DNA of 5,044 bases, taken from contig QIAR01000273.1 in NCBI GenBank assembly GCA_003225595.1, forward strand, positions 1 to 5,044, read 5' to 3'. This document shows positions 1-4,492 of the stretch, piece after piece. The stretch is from Acidobacteriota bacterium. GTDB lineage: Bacteria > Acidobacteriota > Terriglobia > Terriglobales > Acidobacteriaceae. Position 1 is the first letter of the stretch. Every line of letters starts with the position of its first letter. Made by a program: the position numbers and the translations under genes. The notes below the pieces were generated by a model. The model did not search any database. It saw nothing but the letters and a program-made list of their open reading frames with translations, and was not told the origin of the DNA.

Positions 1-247
1 ATGACTTGCCTACCATGACCCGCAAAGGCGCGGAGCCCTGAGTCTCGCTCGGCGGGGGGAGCGCTGTGGTTGCGGTGCCCCCAGGCGTTTGGCTAGCCGT
101 CTGGCTGGAAGGGACCGGCTGCTGCGTCTCTTGCTGAGCTGCAGGCGGGTTCTGGGCAGCAGATTGCGGTCCGGACTGGGCTATTGCGCTTGCCAATAAA
201 AGAATCAGGCTTGCCGTCACCCCAAAAAGTAGTCGGGGAACGTTCAT
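1..247 (-). CDS. cpaC: CpaC/RcpA-type Flp pilus secretin, N-terminal part (cut by window edge)
   Basis: This is the start of a gene that continues beyond position 1; 82 codons are visible. The product begins with a Sec signal peptide: a short basic start (MNVPRLLFG), a Leu-rich core and a likely cleavage after A-I-A at residues 21-23. Residues 24-73 form a low-complexity Gln/Pro/Ser/Thr/Ala linker. Residues 74-82 read PLRVMVGKS, which fits the opening strand of the pilus-formation N-terminal domain of CpaC/RcpA secretins (typically LRLxVGKS). In that family the protein forms the outer-membrane channel through which the Flp pilus passes. It lies 69 nt downstream of cpaB on the same strand, the usual cpaB-cpaC order. 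The start is the only Met giving a full signal peptide; GGGAGAG at 258-264 lies 10 nt upstream, a rather long spacing. Without the C-terminal secretin domain, the call rests on the motif and the context. Confidence 0.8.
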   Translation of the reverse strand, partial: MNVPRLLFGVTASLILLLASAIAQSGPQSAAQNPPAAQQETQQPVPSSQTASQTPGGTATTALPPPSETQGSAPLRVMVGKS

Positions 248-257
248 CTGTGATTTT

Positions 258-264
258 CTCTCCC
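258..264 (-). promoter_or_regulatory. Candidate ribosome binding site of the secretin gene
   Basis: On the minus strand GGGAGAG ends 10 nt before the ATG at 247. The purine run fits a Shine-Dalgarno sequence but the spacing is longer than ideal. This could mean modest translation relative to the much stronger sites of flp and cpaB. Confidence 0.45.
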
Positions 265-303
265 AAGCGAGAAGCAATTCGATCTCGTGCACAATGCGGG
301 CTG

Positions 304-316
304 AGTTCTTAGAACT
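304..316. repeat. 13-bp perfect palindrome directly after the cpaB stop
   Basis: AGTTCT, one central T, then AGAACT, with the right arm abutting the TGA stop of cpaB (319-317). As RNA it can only form a weak stem of about 4 bp with a 5-nt loop, and no T-run follows, so it is not an intrinsic terminator. It could be a protein-binding dyad or chance. Confidence 0.35.
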
Positions 317-1141
317 TCACTTTAAATTAATCTCTTTTCTGTCATTCCCGCGAATCACTTCAATGGTGATAGTCTCCGGCCGAGGCGGGACTACGACCGA
401 GGCTTTCTTGACCCTGGGCCGGGGTGGCGGCGGGGGCGCTGTCAAATTGCGGTACAGCGCTCCAGTCTTCACGGAGACAAGGCCTTCCTGGCGTGTATCC
501 AGAGGATTGCGCAACGCCAACTGGATGCGGCCTTCGGTGCTGGCCAGGGTCAGCTTCTGCGCATCATCGGGGGAAACGAGCAAAGTAATCACTGGAGCCA
601 TTTGCGCTTCACCGGCCGCGTTGCGCTCCAGCCGCTGACCGGCGGCGATCACACCAACGTTCTCCAGGACGGTGGTTGTTTGATGCTCACCACTCCCGGG
701 AGCGCCAGTCAGCAGCACATCCACTCGTGTTCCCGGCTGAACAAAGCCAGCTACCCCCACAACTTCGTTCACCCGCACTGAAACTGCGCGCATACCCGGT
801 GGAATCAGTCCTGGCAAGCCATAACCTGCGTTTTCCGCAGCCAGCTTGTTGGGCAGGACAAACTCACCTTTTCCGATCGGCAGAATGACGCCCCGTCCCA
901 GCACTTGCCGTGGCTTGGAGTAGTAGCCCGGAGGTGCATTTGCAGCGGGGAATTTCATTACCTTGATGTCCTTGTCTTCGACTTTGGCCCCTACTGCGAT
1001 CTCGCCTGCGGCGACCACCACGTCCACACCAGGGTCGCTAGTACCTCTCTTAGCCTGCAGTTGGTTGTACACGGTATAGCTCACAAACGCTCCCAGCGCC
1101 AATGCCAGGAATCCGATAATTAATAGTCGAGTGCGATTCAT
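317..1141 (-). CDS. cpaB: Flp pilus assembly protein CpaB/RcpC
   Basis: The product is 274 aa. Residues 5-22 form one N-terminal membrane anchor or uncleaved signal, after a basic start (MNRTR). Residues about 39-102 fit a SAF domain (VVVAAGEIAVGAKVEDKDI, then GRGVILPIGKGEFVL). Residues about 110-230 fit the CpaB/RcpC periplasmic domain, including the typical PGMRAVSVRVNEVVGVAGFVQPG turn region (residues 115-137, given here in outline: PGMRAV, then V.VAGFV.PGTRVDVL). A run of five prolines (236-240) precedes a basic stretch and a short C-terminal strand segment (about 256-274, ETITIEVIRG). In known Tad systems CpaB sits in the periplasm and supports the secretin. The gene follows flp and precedes the secretin gene on the same strand. 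I chose ATG 1141, not the adjacent GTG at 1144, because GAGGAG at 1147-1152 is 5 nt from the ATG but only 2 nt from the GTG. Length is normal for the family. Confidence 0.93.
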   Translation of the reverse strand: MNRTRLLIIGFLALALGAFVSYTVYNQLQAKRGTSDPGVDVVVAAGEIAVGAKVEDKDIKVMKFPAANAPPGYYSKPRQVLGRGVILPIGKGEFVLPNKLAAENAGYGLPGLIPPGMRAVSVRVNEVVGVAGFVQPGTRVDVLLTGAPGSGEHQTTTVLENVGVIAAGQRLERNAAGEAQMAPVITLLVSPDDAQKLTLASTEGRIQLALRNPLDTRQEGLVSVKTGALYRNLTAPPPPPRPRVKKASVVVPPRPETITIEVIRGNDRKEINLK

Positions 1142-1146
1142 CACTG

Positions 1147-1152
1147 CTCCTC
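1147..1152 (-). promoter_or_regulatory. Shine-Dalgarno of cpaB, decides the start codon
   Basis: GAGGAG on the minus strand lies 5 nt before ATG 1141 and only 2 nt before the in-frame GTG at 1144. The spacing favours ATG, so the longest open reading frame is one codon too long. Confidence 0.75.
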
Positions 1153-1415
1153 AAAGCAGTCAAATTGCCGTGCTCGGTCTCGCTGGTGCGCAGGTCGCAG
1201 CTTGAAATCCTATCAACACCCGCCACTTCCCTCCTTGCCTCGCGATGACGACAGCACTCCTTCGATACCAATGCAAAGGTACCGCTGATTACCGTAAATT
1301 TGTTGTAGTCGTCAAAATTGGGCGTGGCACAGCCAGCGTTCGGTGGTTGGGCCGCCTCCCATGCCGCACTATCTTACGCCAGCCACGAGTCTGTTTGTTG
1401 ATTGTCAGCAATCGA

Positions 1416-1433
1416 GCCCGGTCCTTGCCGGGC
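1416..1433 (-). terminator. Hairpin just after flp, possible mRNA-end or attenuating structure
   Basis: A perfect 6-bp GC stem (GCCCGG / CCGGGC) encloses a 6-nt loop and begins 5 nt after the flp stop codon. No T-run follows on the minus strand, so it is not a textbook intrinsic terminator. Its position fits a 3' stabilising or attenuating structure that would keep the abundant pilin message apart from the assembly genes downstream. The stem is seen directly; the role is inferred. Confidence 0.45.
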
Positions 1434-1438
1434 AGGTG

Positions 1439-1606
1439 CTATTGCTTAATTGAGCTGGCGACCGACGAGAACACGGTATTGGCGTTGGACCCGATCAGCC
1501 GTATCGTACCCACCACAATGACCAGGATCACCGCGAGCATTACCGCGTATTCCGCGATGTCCTGTCCTTCATTTTCCTGACAAAGTCTACGGAGAGTGTC
1601 TTTCAT
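1439..1606 (-). CDS. flp: Flp/Fap-type pilin precursor (type IVb/IVc prepilin)
   Basis: This gene encodes a 55-aa prepilin, the structural subunit of the Flp (Tad) pilus. The sequence begins MKDTLRRLCQENEG and then QDIAEYAVMLAVIL. This is the classic Flp processing site: a short basic/polar leader ending in Gly14, cleavage before Gln15, and Glu and Tyr at positions 5 and 6 of the mature protein (E19-Y20). A single hydrophobic helix follows (about residues 21-40, AVMLAVILVIVVGTIRLIG), with a short Ser/Asn-rich tail ending in SSIKQ. The mature subunit would be 41 aa, usual for Flp pilins. Cleavage would need a prepilin peptidase not encoded in this window. The start is supported by GGAGGAGG just upstream. 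The gene leads the minus-strand tad cluster, ahead of cpaB and the secretin gene, and is flanked by two hairpins. The leader carries Cys9, which would be removed on processing. Confidence 0.93.
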   Translation of the reverse strand: MKDTLRRLCQENEGQDIAEYAVMLAVILVIVVGTIRLIGSNANTVFSSVASSIKQ

Positions 1607-1609
1607 TTT

Positions 1610-1617
1610 CCTCCTCC
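1610..1617 (-). promoter_or_regulatory. Very strong Shine-Dalgarno of flp
   Basis: GGAGGAGG on the minus strand ends 3 nt before ATG 1606; pairing through its first GGAGG leaves a 6-nt gap. It is the best ribosome binding site in the window, as expected for a major pilin. Confidence 0.8.
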
Positions 1618-1627
1618 ATACGGACCA

Positions 1628-1645
1628 GGGCTCTCAGCCGAGCCC
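1628..1645 (-). ncRNA. Hairpin in the probable flp 5' leader
   Basis: A perfect 6-bp stem (GGGCTC / GAGCCC) with a 6-nt loop lies about 10 nt upstream of the flp Shine-Dalgarno. If transcription starts further upstream, it would form a 5' structure that could stabilise the mRNA or keep the binding site exposed. A weaker 5-bp stem (CCAGA / TCTGG, 1653-1666) sits next to it. The promoter was not identified, so presence in the transcript is inferred. Confidence 0.4.
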
Positions 1646-1827
1646 CAGATCTCCAGACTATTCTGGGTGCGCTCCCGCTCTTTGCGAGACCGGATTTCTT
1701 TCCCTTGTGAATCAATGGCTTGCAAGAGGAAAGTGATCCCCATCTGGAACTACTCTATCCATCATAACCTGACGCCCTTGCGCTTGGGAGACAATTTGGT
1801 ACACATTTTAGGCCCAACCCGGTCAGG

Positions 1828-1841
1828 GTATTGCACAATAC
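1828..1841. promoter_or_regulatory. 14-bp inverted repeat, candidate operator
   Basis: GTATTG, CA, CAATAC: two perfect 6-bp arms around a 2-bp centre. The loop is too short for an RNA hairpin, so a DNA-binding dimer site is the more natural reading. It lies about 220 bp upstream of flp and 270 bp upstream of the plus-strand gene, within the shared control region. No regulator is identified. Confidence 0.3.
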
Positions 1842-2109
1842 TTTCTCGAGGGTTGATCTCGTTAAGGGTTTCCAAAATTTTTCGGTACGCGATGTGGGTG
1901 CCGAAGCGCGCCCGCCCTGGAGAATGCCCGTCCAAGTCGTATTCCCGGTCTGACGCTCCGTTTCCATATCGAAAAGATAAGTTTGTGCTCGCAGATGACT
2001 GTTCCGTCCAGGTCAGCAGCAGGTCGCCTTAGAAAGCAAGAGAATTCGGGCTGGGATAGAATGCAAGCCTTCAGGAACAGACACTTGTAAATTTGAAGTC
2101 AGCTCGAGA

Positions 2110-3357
2110 ATGCTAGCCAGTAAACTGAAATTCGTTTTAATCCTTTACCTTGGCAGCATGATCTTTCTCCACGTTTTGCTGTTTCTATACGTCAAACAGC
2201 AGGCCAGGGACGGCTATTCAGACTTCAGCATTTTCTATGGTGCGGCGAGGATCCTGCTCTCCGGTCAGGGTGGCCATCTCTACGAAAATGGACTTCAGCT
2301 CGAGGTACAGCGACAATTTGCTCCCGTAGCGCGTGCCCATGATGGACCGCTACCTTATAACCACCCTCCGTTTGAAGCACTCTTCTATCTGCCATTCAGT
2401 TATCTGCCGTATTGGCCGGCCTATCTGGCCTGGGGGAGCGTGAATCTACTTCTGCTTTGCGGGACGCTGTTCCTGCTGCGCAGGCATTTGCAATCGGTTT
2501 TTAGGTTTTCCCCGTGGGTACCCTTTATGGCTATCCTCGGCTTCTTTCCTGCGGCTGTCGCCGTGATGCAGGGGCAGGATTCGATTCTGCTGCTGATGTT
2601 ATACAGCCTTACCTTTCTCGCTATGACCAGAGGCTCAGAATTCGCAGCTGGCTGCTGTCTCGCCTTTGGTTTATTCAAGTTCCACCTGGTGCTTCCATTT
2701 GTTGCCATCCTTTTGCTTCGCAGGCGGATGAAGTTTATCCTCGGTTTCCTACTGGTTGCGGGGCTGCTGGTGCTGCTCTCTGCGGCCCTCGTTGGGTGGA
2801 AAGAATTGGTGGAGTATCCGCGATACGTCTGGCAAGTCAATCAGTCACCGCCAATCAAAGTGATTTGGCCTCGGAACATGCCCAATTTGCGCGGCTTGAT
2901 CGCGGGCTGGACGGATCGTCGCCCCACGCCATTCTGGCTGGATGCCCTCATCCTCGTCACCAGCTCGTGGGCGCTTCTGTGGGCAGCGAAGAGGTTCGAC
3001 CCCGCCCAATGGCGCGATTCGAGAACCTCAGCCATGGCATTCGCCTTGGCAGTGATAGTCACGTTCCTGGTGGGATACCACGGGTACAGCCAGGATCTCA
3101 GCATTCTCTTGCTTCCACTGCTGCTCGTGGCGGAATGGTTGTTCGGCGGTTGGAAGCCAAATGCGTGGATTCGATGGTCGCTGCTGGCGTGTTTGGGCGT
3201 GCTCTTCTGCACTCCTATTTACGTTGCACTCGTCTTCCAGTTGAAGCATTTAAACGTGCTGGCAGTCGCTCTGTTGCTTCTAGCGGTTAGCTTGGGACGA
3301 GCCCTGAAATCTGAGCAGAAGGAAGAGCCTGTGACGGTTCCCCTGGCGGCGAGTTAG
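2110..3357 (+). CDS. GT87/DUF2029-family polytopic membrane glycosyltransferase-like protein
   Basis: The product is 415 aa with about 10-11 predicted membrane segments. GT87 enzymes have a GT-C fold and transfer a sugar, often mannose, from a polyprenyl-phosphate donor at the outer face of the inner membrane; PimE is the known mycobacterial case. Family-like signs: a first membrane helix (7-28), then a loop with YSDFSIFYGAARILLSG, where Asp38 occupies the place of the catalytic Asp; YNHPPFEALFYLPF (83-96), resembling the family Y-x-PP motif; QGQDSILLLML (154-164), the common GQxSxLL segment; GLFKFHL (187-193), at the usual K-P-Q/K-F-H site; NMPNLRGL; and SQDLSILLLP (327-336). The C-terminus is a hydrophilic tail (399-415). 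The start has only a weak purine stretch (GAGA) before it but preserves the full first helix; Met17 would remove half of it. Donor and acceptor are unknown. The 3' neighbour converges with only 18 bp between stops. Confidence 0.78.
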   Translation: MLASKLKFVLILYLGSMIFLHVLLFLYVKQQARDGYSDFSIFYGAARILLSGQGGHLYENGLQLEVQRQFAPVARAHDGPLPYNHPPFEALFYLPFSYLPYWPAYLAWGSVNLLLLCGTLFLLRRHLQSVFRFSPWVPFMAILGFFPAAVAVMQGQDSILLLMLYSLTFLAMTRGSEFAAGCCLAFGLFKFHLVLPFVAILLLRRRMKFILGFLLVAGLLVLLSAALVGWKELVEYPRYVWQVNQSPPIKVIWPRNMPNLRGLIAGWTDRRPTPFWLDALILVTSSWALLWAAKRFDPAQWRDSRTSAMAFALAVIVTFLVGYHGYSQDLSILLLPLLLVAEWLFGGWKPNAWIRWSLLACLGVLFCTPIYVALVFQLKHLNVLAVALLLLAVSLGRALKSEQKEEPVTVPLAAS

Positions 3358-3375
3358 GCTCCTCAAATATCGATA

Positions 3376-4290
3376 TCACGGGCCCTTGTTAAAACTCCTT
3401 CGTCCCCCATTGCGGAGCGGCGCAAGTCGCTTTGGTGCTCTTGGTCGGCTCAGCACAACCACCAACATGGGTAAATACATATACAAAACCGCCCACCTTC
3501 CCACCTGTGTGAAGCTGTGCGGAATGTGATACCAGCGCCAGATGCCTGCTCCCCAACTGAAGAATACGGTCGCCAGGATTTCCCGTCGCGATTTTGGAAT
3601 CAGCCAGAGAATGAATGCATCGAAGAACCAGCGTTGCGGCATCAGGGCGGTAAGCAAGAGCAAAAGCGCATCACGATCTCGATAGCGGATCAGCGCCAGC
3701 AGGATCAACGGGCCGGGAAAAACGAATATTGGGATGAAGTGCTCATAGTAGCCGAACTGATGCAGCCACAGAATCGGCCATTTTGGCATCACGACCAGAC
3801 TCAATACGCCAAGTGTCATGCACGCCAGAACGCCGCGCCGGCTCATGTGAGTAAGGAACACTGGCAATCCGATTTGCGGCTTTGCCATGGTTGCTACCAG
3901 CAGCAGAGGAAAGAAGGCGCTGGCCGCCACCAGCGGCGACCATTGCGCGGTTAGAATTGCTGCCCAGTAGGGATAAGCCAGGAAAACTAATAATCGATGA
4001 TAACCATTCCGCATTAGCCCAAACGCCAGCAGGGCCGAACTGATTCCCATAAATAGTCCCGCGGCTAACTCCGGCAACATGCGCACGAACGGCAGGCCAA
4101 AAAATGCCGCCGTTAGCGGATACTGCTCAAGCGGTGTGTCATAGGGATTGCGTCGAGCCAGCAGGTACCGCGCTGCCCGAATGGTCCAAGTGAAATCGGC
4201 GGCGCCTTGGTGAACACGGGTTAGCAAGAACCAGCAGAAAGCACCGCTGGACACCCCGATCACCACTGAAATTGCAATCCGCGATCGCAT
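3376..4290 (-). CDS. Short GT87-like polytopic membrane protein
   Basis: The product is 304 aa with about 8-9 hydrophobic segments, shorter than typical GT87 proteins (about 400 aa). It looks like a diverged relative of its neighbours: helix 1 (5-23); then GAADFTWTIRAARYLLARRNPYD (29-51, in outline ADF, AARYLL, NPYD), with Asp32 in the catalytic-loop position; QYPLTAAFFGLPF (56-68); QWSPL (116-120), at the GQxSxL site; and AKPQIGLPV (136-144), the family K-P-Q segment. The C-terminus ends in a basic tail (282-304, RPRAPKRLAPLRNGGRRS). I chose ATG 4290 over the far upstream ATG at 4440. It starts right before the first helix and has a GGA 6 nt upstream, while the 50 extra residues are Cys- and Ser-rich and come from an intergenic repeat. 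It converges with the gene ending at 3357 and diverges from the gene starting at 4493. Enzyme activity is unproven; the shortened C-terminal half may mean altered function. Confidence 0.65.
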   Translation of the reverse strand: MRSRIAISVVIGVSSGAFCWFLLTRVHQGAADFTWTIRAARYLLARRNPYDTPLEQYPLTAAFFGLPFVRMLPELAAGLFMGISSALLAFGLMRNGYHRLLVFLAYPYWAAILTAQWSPLVAASAFFPLLLVATMAKPQIGLPVFLTHMSRRGVLACMTLGVLSLVVMPKWPILWLHQFGYYEHFIPIFVFPGPLILLALIRYRDRDALLLLLTALMPQRWFFDAFILWLIPKSRREILATVFFSWGAGIWRWYHIPHSFTQVGRWAVLYMYLPMLVVVLSRPRAPKRLAPLRNGGRRSFNKGP

Positions 4291-4296
4291 AAAGAT

Positions 4297-4299
4297 TCC
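4297..4299 (-). promoter_or_regulatory. Weak ribosome binding site supporting start at 4290
   Basis: The minus strand reads CGGAATCTTT before the ATG, with GGA 6 nt away. It is weak but well spaced, and no better site precedes the upstream ATG codons in the same frame. Confidence 0.35.
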
Positions 4300-4377
4300 G
4301 CCGCATAAGTTGTAACATGGGCCGTCACATAGGGGCATGTTTGACTGCGTATGACTCTGATACCAAACACTACAACT

Positions 4378-4466
4378 TGTCATCCCAAGGGCTTCAGCCG
4401 GCGAGGAATCTGCAGTTGCAGCGCAGGAGTAAATGCACATCCCTCGGGGGCTGAATCCTCGCCCGG
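4378..4466. repeat. Probable interspersed palindromic repeat (REP-like)
   Basis: TGTCATCCCAAGGGCTTCAG (4378-4397) runs into CCGGCGAGGAATC (4398-4410) and TGC. This resembles the TGTCATyCCGAGC...GCGAGGAATCTGC repeats scattered through intergenic DNA of Acidobacteriota and some other phyla, as I recall them. An inverted partner follows: GAATCCTCGCCCGG (4453-4466) matches the reverse complement of 4398-4410 with one mismatch and one extra base, and GGCTGAA (4449-4455) mirrors TTCAGCC (4393-4399). It lies between the divergent genes starting at 4290 and 4493. The inverted repeat is seen directly; membership of a genome-wide family is inferred. Confidence 0.55.
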
Positions 4467-4492
4467 AAAGAAAAGTTACAAAATCTCTGAGG

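Larger units (their letters stand above)
1142..1438. other. Gap between flp and cpaB with no recognised gene
   Basis: About 297 nt separate the flp stop from the cpaB start. Frames on both strands give only short products without hydrophobic segments, motifs or a good ribosome binding site. In particular there is no prepilin peptidase (CpaA/TadV), a polytopic protein that would need more room. The visible features are a hairpin at 1416-1433 just after flp and an isolated TTGACG (minus strand, 1315-1310). That hexamer resembles a -35 box, but no good -10 box lies 16-18 nt downstream. The region may be a long untranslated spacer that lets flp and cpaB be expressed at different levels. Confidence 0.5.
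1607..2109. other. Divergent intergenic region between flp and the first GT87-like gene
   Basis: About 500 bp lie between two divergently oriented genes. The longest open frames here (plus strand 1667-2032, minus strand 1967-1755) give products rich in Arg, Ser and Pro with no domain, membrane segment or usable ribosome binding site, so I do not call them genes. The region should hold the promoters of flp and of the gene at 2110. Contents seen: the flp Shine-Dalgarno and leader hairpins (1610-1666), a TATGAT box on the minus strand (1766-1761) lacking a good -35 partner, a 14-bp dyad at 1828-1841, and TAGAAT at 2057-2062 on the plus strand, also without a clear -35. No sigma-54 type GG-N10-GC promoter with good flanks was found. 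Confidence 0.5.

Noticed and set aside
1142..1438. Possible c-di-GMP or other riboswitch in the flp-cpaB gap
   Set aside because: None of the conserved core segments of GEMM-type or other riboswitches I know could be matched by eye.
1664..1686. Plus-strand GG-N10-GC resembling a sigma-54 promoter
   Set aside because: Only the invariant dinucleotides fit; the flanking TGGCAC and TTGC consensus is poor and it lies over 400 bp from the plus-strand gene.
1761..1766. Minus-strand TATGAT as -10 box of flp
   Set aside because: Good match to TATAAT but no acceptable -35 hexamer 16-18 nt upstream (TTGTCT is 22 nt away).
1667..2032. 121-codon plus-strand open frame in the flp upstream spacer
   Set aside because: The product has no recognisable motif or membrane segment, unusual Arg/Ser content and no Shine-Dalgarno; the stretch also carries dyads typical of non-coding DNA.
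2514..3290. 258-codon plus-strand open frame inside the first GT87-like gene
   Set aside because: It lies in another frame of a well-supported membrane protein; its product is rich in Arg, Ser and Gly with no domain or ribosome binding site.
3367..3376. ATATCGATAT palindrome between the convergent stops
   Set aside because: AT-rich, short, without a following T-run on either strand; not a credible terminator.
3517..3954. 145-codon plus-strand open frame antisense to the second GT87-like gene
   Set aside because: Gln/Arg/His-rich product typical of a shadow frame opposite a hydrophobic protein.
4307..4378. 8-bp inverted repeat AAGTTGTA / TACAACTT spaced 56 bp apart
   Set aside because: Considered as ends of a tiny mobile element, but the arms are short, do not extend, have no visible target duplication, and one overlaps the neighbouring repeat; likely chance.
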